Origin: Papaver somniferum
Lineage: Eukaryota > Streptophyta > Magnoliopsida > Ranunculales > Papaveraceae
Direction: 5' to 3'
NCBI RefSeq assembly: GCF_003573695.1
Contig: NC_039359.1
Span: 76,026,783-76,090,782 of the forward strand
DNA: 64,000 nucleotides
Shown here: piece by piece, positions 13,311 through 23,884 of the stretch
How the letters are laid out: the number at the start of each line of letters is the position of its first letter
Position numbering within the stretch: the stretch's first letter is position 1
Position numbers and translations under genes: made by a program
The notes under the pieces: model-generated
Databases searched by the model: none
The model's input: only the letters and a program-made list of their open reading frames with translations
What the model was told of the DNA's origin: nothing

Positions 13311-15529
13311 TGATGAGTGCTAAATAGTGCATATTTATATATATTTTTGTTGGCATTTAACTCATCTTTTGTGCATTAATTCTACATTTTATCCCATATT
13401 CTGTATTTTCATTGTTTTCAAGAATAAATATTTTTCTTACTTAATTTTGCATTTTTAGGCAACAAATAAAATCTGGATGAAGTGAGGAGCAAAAAGAGCA
13501 GAAAAGTAGTGAAAAGCCGGGAGGAATTACGCAAGGAAGCCGCGAAGAATGTTGTGCACAAGACCAAGAGGGTAGAAATGGGCTCAAGAAGGAGGAATTG
13601 TTCTTAAAGAAGTTATGGGCCTGGCATACCCAAGGCCCAAAACCCTTTCTCAAACCCATTTCCACTACCCAAGCCCGTATCGGATTTCAGCCGTCAGATT
13701 GAAGCATCTCAGCATCCTACGGTCGCTCCATCATCGCACATCAAACTCCGAAGCTCCCGCTTTACATCGCAACGCCGATCTCCATCTTGGGCCGTCCTTT
13801 TCGTTGCATTCCTCCATCCGACGGTCGCTACCCACAGCCTCCCATCTCATCGTTGGATCCACCTACCATCGTCACATCCTACGGATCAGCTCGCCAAACA
13901 TCGAATCAGATGTTCCCGCTTCACACCCTAGCACCGATGCCTATACTACCACCCAAACACCTCCTTCTTCCCAAAACTTCATCTCCTTCACCCGACAGTT
14001 GCAGAGCTCTGCAACTCCACCACCTCCCCTCTCTGCCGCTGTCACTTCCATCACCACCACCAGTTCCATCACTGCCACTACTATCTCTTCACCGACAACA
14101 CCCCCATATCCCTAGCCTAGTTATTTTCTTCTCCTCACAACCTCTGAAACCCTAGGTTTTGGGGTGAGTAAAATAACTCGAAATTAGGGGACAATAGGAG
14201 CAGAGGAAGAGCATCAAGGACTAGAGGAGGCATGGGTCGAGCAGATTTTGGGAGTTTGTAAGTTAAATTTTGTGTAATTTAAAAAAACCCTAATTTTCTG
14301 ATTTGGGGATTTACAATTAGGGTTAGTGTTCTAGTATAAATTGTACACTGTGTAACATTGTGAGGAGAGGGGGGAGAGACCCAAGTTTAATTTGAGTGAA
14401 AAATTATCAACCAATTGGCAATTGGCTTGTGTTCTGTCACTGTTGAATTTTCCATGTACACCAACACTGTTAGTATCATGTTAGGCTCTCTAACTATGAA
14501 CTAAACATCTTAACTGGGGCTAAGATGAAACCCTTAGCCTGAATGCTAATTTGTGTGCTGATGTGCTGCTGTTTATGCCAAGATAATTGTGTAAGATGAA
14601 TTTTTGTTGATGAATACATGTTGCTTTCACCTAGAATGTCAAGCATCCTAGGTAGTTAGAATTCCTCTATGTTTGTTCACTGACTCTACATTGCTTGTTA
14701 TTGTGTTTGATTAGTTGTGCTTTAAACAGACAACTAATGCTTGCCTTGATTTAGTGATTGGAGGTAATTTATCTATTCAAAGAAACTAAAGTAGTTCATT
14801 GGTTCACATGCTAGTATGGGCTGAGAGGTGAATTCTCAACCCTAGTTTCCATTCATCTGATTCACCATATCCTTATTACTGTTCAGAAATTTTCCCCTCC
14901 TCATTTGCTTGTTCATCTTCAGTTCTCTGTATAACCTTGCTTCAGTCTCAATGATTGAATTAGTGTAATGATTTGCCTCAAATTCTGCTGCTCAGTTATT
15001 GTGAATGATTGGTTTTAATGATTTATGATTAGTTCTCCAGAAATAAATGCTAGTATTAATGTTTAGTCAGTGGTTAATGATTAATGTTAGTGTTTAGTTA
15101 ATGAGAATGATTAGTAGTTAGTAATTAATGCTTCAGGAATAAATACTGTGTTGAAATTGAGGTTAATCTGAAATCAATGCAGTGAAGATAATAACTGTTA
15201 GTGGGAAATTAATGCTGTTCTGTGACAACTGTTTGAAATAAATGTTAGTTCTGATTATGATTGAGAAGTTAATGCTAGCTCAGTAATAAATGTTTATGGT
15301 TGTGAAGTTAATGCCTGTTCTGTTAATGGTTGTTAGTGAAAAATAAATGCTGATAATTGCTAATGATTAGTGCTGTTGAATGCTAATGATTGGTTCTGTT
15401 TAGTGTCACAATAAGAAAGATCACATTTGCCCCCCTTGTCCCTGTGGAACTGACCTGTGCTTGCCCTGTGTTGCTTGCCGACACTGTGCACTTGCAGTAG
15501 AATTTTTAGGACCATTCCTAGTCCCAACA
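13311..15529 (+). repeat. Athila 3' LTR (~2.2 kb)
   Basis: Begins TGATGAGTGCTAAATAGTGC directly after the polypurine tract, a typical Athila-group LTR start, and ends CCCAACA at 15529, where copia coding sequence resumes in frame. The 5' LTR is missing, so the end is defined by the TG...CA rule and by the copia junction. A stretch at about 14985-15410 is built of degenerate TTAATG, AATAAATGCT and GATTAGT repeats. Apparent ORFs at 13615-14155 are chance open frames in C-rich LTR sequence. Confidence 0.82.
14985..15410. repeat. Degenerate AT-rich short repeats inside the LTR
   Basis: Multiple imperfect iterations of AATAAATGCT, GTTAATG and AATGATTAGT with no fixed period. It reads like a decayed minisatellite within the LTR. 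Confidence 0.6.
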
Positions 15530-16852
15530 GTAGCTAAGGGGTACAGACAACAGGAAGGATTAGATTTCTTTGACACCTATTCACCGGTCACTAGAATCAC
15601 TTCTATCCGGATGTTGATTGCTATTGCTTCTATTTATGATTTGCATATACATCAGATGGATGTTAAAACTGCTTTTTTATATGGTGAATTGAATGAAGAA
15701 ATTTATATGGACCAACCGGAAGGTTTTGTTGTGAAAGGTTTTGAAGATAAAGTATGCAAACTGAAAAAATCTTTGTATGGTTTAAAACAAGCACCTAAAC
15801 AGTGGCATGAAAAATTTAATCATGTAATGATATCTAATGGCTTCAAGGTTAATGAATCTGATAAATGTGTTTACATTAAATCTGTGGACGATTCTCATGT
15901 TATTGTGTGCCTATATGTTGATGATATGCTCATATTAGGAAGTAACCTTGATAGTATCAATACCACTAAAAGCATGCTTAACGAAAACTTTGACATGAAA
16001 GACTTAGGACCTGCTGATGTAATCTTAGGGATGAAAATCAGAAAGATGTCTGATGGATATAGTCTTAGTCAATCTCATTATGTTGAAACTGTGCTTAAGA
16101 GATTTAATCATGAAAAAGCTAAACCTGCAACTACTCCTTATGATCCCAATTGCAAATTGAAAAAGAACAAGGGTGAGGGTATTTATCAACTTGAGTATTC
16201 TCGTGTTATTGGCAGTCCTATGTATTTAATGAACTGTACAAGACCTGATATTGCTTATACTGTGAGTAGATTAAGCAGGTACACTTGCAACCCTGGGCAG
16301 GATCACTGGAATGCTCTCTACAGAGTTCTACGGTACCTGAGAGGAACTTCAAACTATTGCCTAAGTTTTGGGAAGTATCCTGCTGTGCTAGAAGGGTATT
16401 GTGATGCTAACTGGATATCAGACTCAGATGAGTGCAAATCCACTAGCGGGTACATCTTCACACTTGGTGGTGCGTCTGTGTCATGGAAGTCTACCAAACA
16501 GACATGTATAGCTCGATCCACCATGGAGTCTGAGTTTATAGCCTTGGAGAAAGCTGAATGGATACGAGGTTTCCTGGGTGGAATTCCACTCTGGCCCAAG
16601 CCTGTGTCTTCGATCGCAATCCACTGTGACAGTCAAGCTGCTATTGGATGCGCAAAGAATAGTGTATACAACGGAAAGTCTATACATCTTCGAAGAAGAC
16701 ACAAGACAGTGAAACAACTACTCTCTACTGGCATCATCTCTATAGACTTTGTAAGGTCTAAAGAGAATATTGCAGATCCTTTGACGAAAGGGTTATCTAG
16801 AGAGGTAGTTAGATCCACATCGAAGGGGATGGGACTCAAGCTCATAGAATAA
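15530..16852 (+). CDS. Ty1/copia reverse transcriptase-RNase H, 5' truncated
   Basis: 440 codons, open to TAA. The recognisable protein starts exactly at VAKGYRQ, a conserved early RT motif, at the first base after the Athila LTR. RT continues with [20 protein letters not shown] and the catalytic YVDDMLIL at about residue 127. RNase H carries EGYCDANW (about 289), MESEFIAL (about 332) and CDSQAAIG (about 365), and the protein ends in [12 protein letters not shown], as usual in copia Pol. The 23 codons that open the frame upstream belong to the Athila LTR and are a chance read-through. Protease, integrase and gag are missing. Confidence 0.92.
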   Translation, partial: VAKGYRQQEGLDFFDTYSPVTRITSIRMLIAIASIYDLHIHQMDVKTAFLYGELNEEIYMDQPEGFVVKGFEDKVCKLKKSLYGLKQAPKQWHEKFNHVMISNGFKVNESDKCVYIKSVDDSHVIVCLYVDDMLILGSNLDSINTTKSMLNENFDMKDLGPADVILGMKIRKMSDGYSLSQSHYVETVLKRFNHEKAKPATTPYDPNCKLKKNKGEGIYQLEYSRVIGSPMYLMNCTRPDIAYTVSRLSRYTCNPGQDHWNALYRVLRYLRGTSNYCLSFGKYPAVLEGYCDANWISDSDECKSTSGYIFTLGGASVSWKSTKQTCIARSTMESEFIALEKAEWIRGFLGGIPLWPKPVSSIAIHCDSQAAIGCAKNSVYNGKSIHLRRRHKTVKQLLSTGIISIDFVRSKENIADPLTKGLSREVVRSTSKGMGLKLIE

Positions 16853-17674
16853 ATCGCCATGAAGGACACTCAACCTTGTGAATGGAGCTCCAAGATCAAG
16901 GTTCAATGAGATAACTAATTTTTGGTGATGTCGAGAGAAAGCACTATCTTTGTCCCTCCCTATGGTGTAACCGTATGATAAGTGCTGCCTGCATGTTTTA
17001 GGATGATCTGTCAGGATCTTAATGAGTTCCATGGATTTGCTTAAAGCGGAGTGTGGCAGGACACTCTTAATGGACTCACCTATATGGATGTTGGAAGTGG
17101 GGCCGCTTCCTATGAGAATTTGAGCTTTTTCTCTAGAGACATTCATTAAGTCCGGGATTTAGCCCACGGCCAAAACGGGCACAACGGCAAGAGCTTGGCA
17201 GCTTTCTTTTTCTTTGAGACATCAAAGTGTGGTTGTTATTTCTGAATTGCACTCACTGTTGACGGTTCAAGACATTGTGTTCACCGAAACAACAAGCAGT
17301 TCCGGTAACCTCTCACTATGTTAAGGTTCAATCTCTGGGACACCTTAGCCTAATATTGATGTATTATGTTTTCTCGTATTTCGTCGATATGTTTTATCAT
17401 TCATGTGGGGGATTGTTAGAAAAAACGCTTTAAAATTACCAATTTTTCCATGGACTATGTTTTGATCCCTAGACCTATTGCCCATTAGTTGTTTTTTCTT
17501 TTGAATAGATAAAACAATAGTCCCACATTGACTAAAATCTAAAGAGTTTTAGACATAAATACCATAGAGTTGGCTATAAGGGCATGGCCCTTGGGTCATT
17601 AGACTTTTGTGCTTGGGGGGGAGGCTTAGACTAGGGCAAGGTTGCCTTTCCCGTACGCGCGGTGCTTCGCACAG

Positions 17675-17762
17675 AAGCACGCACGCCGCCGCCGCCGTCC
17701 GTCCGTCCGGTCGGTCGGTCGGGTCGGGCTCGGGTGCGGGTTCGGGTTCGGGTGTGGGTTCA
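17675..17762. repeat. GC-rich simple-sequence patch in copia LTR
   Basis: GCC, CCGT, CGGT and GGTTCG short tandem runs in succession. This is unusually CpG-dense for this AT-rich window. Confidence 0.75.
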
Positions 17763-17820
17763 TTAGATCCTATCTTTTTGCTGAAATTTTTGGTACGTGT
17801 TTTCCACACAAGTAGAAGAA

Positions 17821-17998
17821 TCTTTTCTTTGTCTGCACGTGTTTTGTCCTGACTTCTTTGTCTGAACGTGCTTGTCTTGGCTTCTTTGTCTGCACGAGTT
17901 TTCTCCTGACTTCTTTGTCTGAACGTGCTTGTCTTTGCTTCTTTGTCTGTACGTGTTTTGTCCTGGCTCTCTTGTATGTACGTATTTGGCTTGGCAGC
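17821..17998. repeat. ~29-bp minisatellite in copia LTR
   Basis: About six imperfect units built on CTTCTTTGTCTGNACGTG, alternating between a TTTTGTCCTGA-type and a CTTGTCTTGG-type ending, so the pattern is partly a ~58-bp double unit. Both strands are open in several frames through it, which explains the spurious ORFs here. Confidence 0.85.
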
Positions 17999-18451
17999 AA
18001 CACACTGCTCCATGCCTGTCAAAACAACTTTTCTTGCACTATCTTTAACCCAACATAACCAGTTTTTCCTGTCATACGCATGGGTTTTCTTTCTTGTTTG
18101 TAACTACACAAACACTATATAAGAGAGTAGTTGTAATCTCATAAGACATACCACAGAGAAATATCTCTTCTACTCTCCCTCAGTTTTTCTATAAACATCT
18201 CTTCTACTGTTTTAAGTTCTGCCAAGCTCTAAGGGTACCCTCATTGTATGCTACATTGAGGGGTACTAACTGTAGTTGTATCCTGGAGGTGACTCGCCAA
18301 CTGCTGTAGCATCTCAGAGGAGTGGCAGGCGATATTGCCTTTAGGACAGCGTAGTCTACGTGCCTCTACATTCTCTGTGCAGCAACATCAGCAACATTAT
18401 TTTGTGCTAAGTATCTTCTTCTCAGTTACTTTATTAGTATTTTTCTCAACA

Positions 18452-19773
18452 AAACAATACAATCAGACCGCATTGTAAGCTAAAGGAAAACCAATAGGAA
18501 GAAGAGAAAAAGGAGGAAAAAAGAAACACACGTTCTCTGGTTAAAAAAGTAAAATGAATCATTCTAAAAAAACAGAAATTTGTTGAATAAGATTTTTATA
18601 ATCAATTGAACAACTACAAACAGTTGAACGTCAGAATAAAATCATCATACTGTACGTTATTGTTTTGGTTGCAGTCGAATCTTAATTTTAGTAAGCTGAT
18701 GGTGAAAAGATTCAAGTGTAGTAAGCATTTAACTTTTAAAGTAATATAATTGGAAAAGAAAGACTCAAACACTAGTTATCAGTTGTTGCATTTAATGTAT
18801 CTAGATCTAGTAAAAATGAAGTTGATATCTAATGAAAAAATGACATTGCAATAACAACAATTGGATCAAATAAAGAGATAGCTCTCAAGGAAAGTACACT
18901 TACAGAACCAATCATCTTTATAACATTTGAAGTCCGGACGTTATTTCCACCAACGGTCCATCTCTTTAATAGATGTGCCGTTGAACCTCATTAACCTTTA
19001 TCTGATACAGGTGGATACATACCATATGAGTCGATGGTTGCTGAAACTTCATCAACTGAAAAAGCCCCTACACACTAATTGCAACATTCTTGATACGCAG
19101 ATATTCTGAGTTCTCCTGAGAGAAAGAATATAAATGTCAAGCACCAGCATTACATATTGTAGCCAGGATCAACATCTAACAAACCGAAGTACATTCACAA
19201 AAACAGAAAAAAGAAAAATCATAAACTGAAAGCCATTACAGTTATATCGAATACAAATCATATCTCGAAGAAGTTTGTAACAATTCAACCACTTAATTCG
19301 GAAGCAGCAAACATAACCCAACCGAAACAAATAAGCCCTAAAATCTTACCAGATAAACCTTGACGAAAAGTTGGCAAATAAATCATAAAAATATAATTTA
19401 TCAAAAAACATCGTTTCTTCAATAAAATGTGGAACCCGATCTAAAATGTTCAGACAGCTACAAACCAGGAAACCAAGCCACATCAGGTCTGTGAATATGA
19501 AAATTGTTGCATGACATTCACCACAGAGACATGGTTTCAAGAAAAAAATTGTGATCACCGTTAAAGTGGCGCCAGAAAAATTATCAATTAGACATGACAT
19601 TCACCAAATCTGAAGACGTATTACCATTTCTTAACTCATATGAGTGTTTAGATCCACAAGAAAACAAAAACACGATGCTTGAAATCTTGTTCCTGGTTGG
19701 TTCTCCAATCTTGTCTAAATCCAGTGGTAGGGACTGGTTTGTTTTACTTGATGTAAAAGAGGGATCTTTTTTA
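18452..19773. other. No recognisable gene
   Basis: 1.3 kb of A/T-rich DNA between the copia LTR and the left TIR of the large element. Only short open frames (up to 84 codons) without familiar domains are present, and I see no TE termini. Confidence 0.6.
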
Positions 19774-19813
19774 CCTCGCGTTTTTAGGGGCCACTCAAAA
19801 GGATTTAGGGGCC
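19774..19813 (+). repeat. Left TIR of giant element
   Basis: Reads CCTCGCGTTTTTAGGGGCC then ACTCAAAAGGATTTAGGGGCC. The reverse complement of 58659-58697 is identical except for one C/G change at position 4 and one missing G in the GGGG run. Confidence 0.88.
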
Positions 19814-19898
19814 ATCAATTTATACCCATCCAAAGACTCTAGTTAAGGGGTATCCTATATGATATTGAAGTTACATAAATGCCCTTCTGGTAAAACCG

Positions 19899-19906
19899 TA
19901 TAAAAA
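19899..19906 (+). promoter_or_regulatory. TATA box candidate for the PMD gene
   Basis: TATAAAAA lies 85 bp inside the left TIR and 149 bp before the candidate ATG at 20055. The spacing is plausible for a plant promoter with a ~120-nt leader. Confidence 0.45.
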
Positions 19907-20054
19907 CCAAATCAAAAAAAATTCTACTCATTTCAACTCTTCTTCTTCCAGTTTCATATCTTCCGATTGTGGAAGAAAAAAAACTTTCCCTCGTTCAACC
20001 GAAACATCGCCGCGAATCGTAAAATCAAAACATCGTCGATTCGTTTATAAAACA

Positions 20055-20265
20055 ATGGATAAGGGAAATGAAACCCACTGACCTAGAACCAAAAATTTTG
20101 CTCGGGGTATCGATCCAAAGATTGGGATTTTAGCAAGAAATAAAGAAATTCTTGCTGCAAATGAAGAAGAAAGCGAAGAACGCGAAGAACAAGTACCCGG
20201 CAATGTAGTCGGTGGTGGCGATTCCGAAGTCAAACACTTCGTCAACTTCAAATGGCCCCAATTAG
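20055..20265 (+). pseudogene. Candidate first exon of the PMD gene, with an in-frame TGA
   Basis: An ATG at 20055 opens a frame that hits TGA at codon 9 (20079-20081) and is then open for the rest of the exon, coding a hydrophilic stretch with a glutamate-rich part (NEEESEEREEQ) and ending FVNFKWPQLG. A GTAAG donor follows at 20266. It leaves one base over, whereas the exon starting at 21044 needs two, so direct splicing would shift frame. Either a small exon is missed, or this exon is damaged (stop plus frame mismatch), or translation begins downstream. Confidence 0.45.
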
Positions 20266-21043
20266 GTAAGAATCTATCATTTTTGGTGTTTATTTCGCTT
20301 TAATTCGACGAATCGAGAAAAAAAATTCTAGGGTTTTCGTTTTTTTATCCAGATTCGGGCGATATTCATGCTTATTTACTTCCGAATGTAGTCGTGTTCT
20401 TCGTTTCTCAAGAACATCGACAATATTCGGGAGATATATTTGTTGGTTATCTGCCGAATATTGTTGGCCATATCTTCCTGGATACAAACTGGTAATAATC
20501 GGTAGTTTGATGAATTTTTTGGCTTCCGAATCTATATTTAAGTAGACACACAGTATTCGGAAGTACACACACTACCGAATATATATATTGAAAAAATCTC
20601 AAAATTTCTGATATAGGAAAAATCCCATTTTGGGGCCAGTATTTATTCGGAAGACAATATAATGTTTTATACCTCCGATTGTGTAGGATAAAATTTTAGA
20701 GTTTCTGAACTCCAGTTGATGAATATTCGGTTGTAAACATGTTTAGTTATATTCCGATTGTTTTTCATTCGGCAAAATATGTGTCTTCTTACTTCCGAAT
20801 TTGTTTATTCGGGTTATAGTTTTGTACTTTTGCTTCCGATTGTGTAGGATGAAAAATTTAGAGCTTCTGAACTCCAATTGATGCATATTCGGTTTTAAAC
20901 ATGTTTAGTTATATTTCGATTGTTTTGTATTCGGGAACAGTATGTGTCTTTTTACTTCTGAATGTGTACATTCGGGTTATATTTCCATACTTTGTCTTCC
21001 GGTTGTATAGTTTGTAAATATTGTTCCTTTCTTTGTTGTTTAG
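20266..21043 (+). repeat. Intron 1 filled with 35-bp dyads
   Basis: ATTCGG (or AATCGG) paired with CCGAAT/CCGATT at 20353-20387, 20425-20459, 20497-20531, 20555-20580, 20645-20680, 20725-20759, 20767-20800 and 20807-20841, plus three pairs with one degenerate arm from 20887, 20929 and 20970. The first three start exactly 72 bp apart. Spacer sequences differ while the end-to-end length stays at 34-36 bp (one is 26). Confidence 0.88.
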
Positions 21044-23799
21044 ACAAAGTCGAGAAAGGAGGAAGAAAGTGACAGCTAGTGCTAGGAGGGAAAGGAGCGC
21101 CAAAGATAATTCAAGTGCTCAACAAAGCTTACAAGAACAAAGCAGTCAACAAGGAGTGCAACCAAGTGCTGAAAAAAGTGTAGAACAACAAGGCAGTGAA
21201 CAAGGGGTGCAACCAAGTGTTGAACAAGCCGCTCAACAAAGTGCAGAACCAACTGCTCCACAAGTTACACCCCACCATGAAATTGAACCAGTTGATCCAG
21301 TGCCAAGAGTAGAAGAAGAAGGACAACCAAGTGGTACCCAAAAAGCCAAAAAAGGAAAAGATGGTGTAAAGAAGGATATTGCTAAGAAAGCATCACATCT
21401 TGTCCCTCAGCACTTGAAGAAGAAGGGTATTCTAGCAGGCACAATCCTTGGGCTACCGGCGGATGGAGGAAAATTTCTATTTGGATACAAAGACTCATGG
21501 GCCAGAGAAATATACGAAACCGAGGTAATAAAATTACTATTTTTTATTAATGTATTGTCTATGTGTTATATCGTAATATTTGTATTAAGGATTTTTTTAT
21601 GTACTTTAATAGGATCATCAAGATGCGGCCCGTCTACTCAAACCTACCGCCGCACCAACAAAAATGCTTGCGTGGCCTTTATCCGGTGAATGTGAAAGGT
21701 TCAAGTCAATTGTTGCCAACTCGGGGTTAGCTAATGCCGCCGAGAATTCATTGTTGGAACATGATCGTGTGGCCATATCGGCGTTCGTGGAGAGAATGTA
21801 TCCTGAGACCGATACTTTCCATATGCCGTTTGGGGAGATGACGATTACTCCGGATGATGTTGTGCAGATTCTTAACCTTCCCGACCAAGGCACAGCTGTG
21901 AAGTTTAACTACACAAAGCAGTTAAGTTGGGCACAACTTTATGCTCTAACTAAAAAGTGCTTAGGTTGGGATGAAGAGACAACAACAGTAGAGTTTAGGA
22001 GGCATGCAAGTTACAGAACAAGACAGATCAACATTACAGCTTTGATGAATATGTTCCGAGGCACCTTGGAGAAGGAAAAGAATGGAACGTTAACTGATGA
22101 GCAAGTGAACCACGCTGCCACCGCATATCTCCTTTGTGTATTGGGATGTGTCATATTCCCCAATACTTCTGGAAACCGGATCGACGCCAACCTTATACAA
22201 CTTTTGGATCCTCTCCATGAAGTCGGTGACTATTCTTGGGGCACGACATGCCTAGCATTCTTGATGGAAGAGTTGAGAAAGGCTTCGAGGCTAGGAACCT
22301 GCCAAGTTGCCGGGAACGTGGCTCTATTGCAGGTTTTTTCTTTAACTCTATAACTCACTCTATAGTTATTCGGTAGACAATACATATGATGCATATTCAT
22401 AACTCCAAATGACGCATATTCGGTAGGAAATGATCCATCTATTTTTCCGAATGTTGGTTATTCGGTGGCTAGGTACTTATTTTGTTTTCCGATTATATAT
22501 AATCGGAAATATTCTTTTGATATTAGAACCGAATATACAGGCCAGAAAAACTATAGGTTACTGAACTCCAAATGACGCATATTCGTTAGGAAATGATCCA
22601 TATCTATTTCCGAATGTTGGTTATTCGGTGGATAGGTACTTAGTTTTATTTCCGATTATATATAATCAGAAATAATGTTTGGAAATTACTACCGAATATA
22701 CACAATCTATTTACTAAAACTTGGTTTCTTATGTATATAGGCATGGATCTATGACCACTTCCCTATCCTGAAGTTGGCCGGAGAGAACCCGGGGTGGTGC
22801 AAAGGTACTCATAGAGGAACAAAGTATATATTTGAAGACAACCGTTCTAGGACAAAAGAGCAGCAGTTGATTCGCATGAGGGAGATTTTGGACCAATTGA
22901 AGGCCTCGGACGTATGCTTTGATCCATACAAGGAAGATCGAGCCAGTGGGCATATAAATGTTCGGTCGGACTTGTCCCTTTATTTTGGACCATTGTGGCA
23001 CCCCACAGGATATGTGATGTATAACCCCTCTAGGGTGATGCGACAACACGGGTATATACAACAACAACCTGTGGAGAAAATGGGGGATTACTACAAATTG
23101 GAGTTGGAGTTGTGCTCTTCTAGTGGTGATAATCTCACGATTGTTCACACAGGCCCACCTACTGTTCTTGATAACTGGGATAAGAGGAATGACTTCATTA
23201 TCGACACTGGTAGACGAACCATCCGAGGTGATGAAAATTCTCCAGACTATATGAGTTGGTATAACAAGGTATCACATCCTTTGGTTATCCGTGAAATAAA
23301 ATCCAACACTACTGCGGCGGGTTCAAGTTATAATTGTATCATCAAAGACAAACCAGCTGGTTATGATAGACTGGTGCGTGTTCTTATATTTTTGTTCATT
23401 TTATATTATTCCTATAAATCTTAGGTAATTACCGTTTGATGTTATGTCATTACGTATAAAAAACAGGTGAATAGGTTCAAGCGTGTTTCCAAAATGTTAA
23501 CTGCATGCTTGAAGAGCGGAGATCCCATGCCAGCTGAGAAGATCAAAGAGGCTAGAGATCTAGTTGATAATATGGATAACGAAGATTATGCTGCCCAGTT
23601 TGGGGAGAAAGTCACGAAGAGGCATCAGCCCAAGGTGGAAGTATCAAAGACGGGTAAAAGAACTCGAGCTTCATCGAGCGCTGAAGCTGCTCCAACTGAA
23701 GCTGCTCCAACTGAAGGTGCTCCAACTGAAGGTGCTCAAACCCGTGGTCGTGCAGGACTGGGAGGTAGTCACGGTCGTAAAGTAAAGAAGAGCAGATAA
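21044..23799 (+). CDS. Plant mobile domain (PMD, MAIN-like) protein, exons 2-5
   Basis: Exons 21044-21524, 21613-22332, 22741-23373 and 23467-23799, all internal junctions in phase 0 with GT/AG borders, giving about 721 residues. Exon 2 codes a basic start (RERRKK), a Gln/Ser-rich low-complexity stretch and a lysine-rich stretch. Exon 3 carries the PMD: FVERMYPETDTFHMPFGEMTITPDDV, a central helical part, then YLLCVLGCVIFPNTSGN and DYSWGTTCLAFLMEELRKAS, continuing into AWIYDHFPIL of exon 4. Exon 5 ends in APTEA/APTEG repeats and a basic tail (GRKVKKSR), a possible nuclear signal. Known relatives (MAIN, MAIL1) act with PP7-like phosphatases in silencing and genome stability, and many are TE-borne. 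The role here is unknown. Exons 2-5 look undamaged; the first exon is uncertain. Confidence 0.87.
22333..22740 (+). repeat. PMD intron with a second dyad field
   Basis: Dyads at 22418-22452, 22460-22494, 22501-22534 and 22623-22657, plus partial ones (22580-22614, 22663-22697). Two ~200-bp halves of the intron resemble each other (both contain ACTCCAAATGACGCATATTCG and GGTTATTCGGTGG), so part of the field arose by local duplication. The acceptor TATGTATATAG ends at 22740. Confidence 0.82.
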
Positions 23800-23884
23800 A
23801 TGACAATGATTTTTGTTGTACATTCGGAAATTTGTTTGGGTAACTAAGTTAGACAAGTTCAAATGACAATGATTTGTGTGGTAT
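23800..23884 (+). repeat. Degenerate proto-monomer between PMD gene and array 2
   Basis: ATGACAATGATTT...CATTCGGAA followed by TAACTAAGTTAGACAAGTTCAAA resembles diverged pieces of the satellite monomer (GTACATTCGGAAC, GGTAACTAATTTAAC, CACAAGTTCAAA). The ATGACAATGATTT motif is repeated about 62 bp apart (23801 and 23863). It bridges the 3' flank of the gene and the homogeneous array. Confidence 0.65.

Larger units (their letters stand above)
15530..18451 (+). mobile_element. Ty1/copia retrotransposon, 3' half (interrupted by Athila)
   Basis: Only the part downstream of the reverse transcriptase start is present: RT, RNase H, a 3' untranslated stretch, a polypurine tract (GTGGGGGAT, about 17405-17413) and a 3' LTR (17414-18451). 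The 5' half, expected on the left side of the Athila insertion, is not in the window; the left end of Athila was lost with it. Confidence 0.85.
17414..18451 (+). repeat. Copia 3' LTR
   Basis: Starts TGTTAGAAAAAACGC right after the polypurine tract and ends TTCTCAACA at about 18451. It contains a TATA box (CTATATAAGAG, near 18115), preceded by a GC-rich simple-sequence patch and a 29-bp minisatellite. The 5' LTR is not available for comparison, so the right edge is by motif only. Confidence 0.75.

Noticed and set aside
13615..14155. ORFs of 122-166 codons, serine/proline-rich
   Set aside because: They lie wholly in the Athila 3' LTR, in C-rich DNA, without a domain or splice context.
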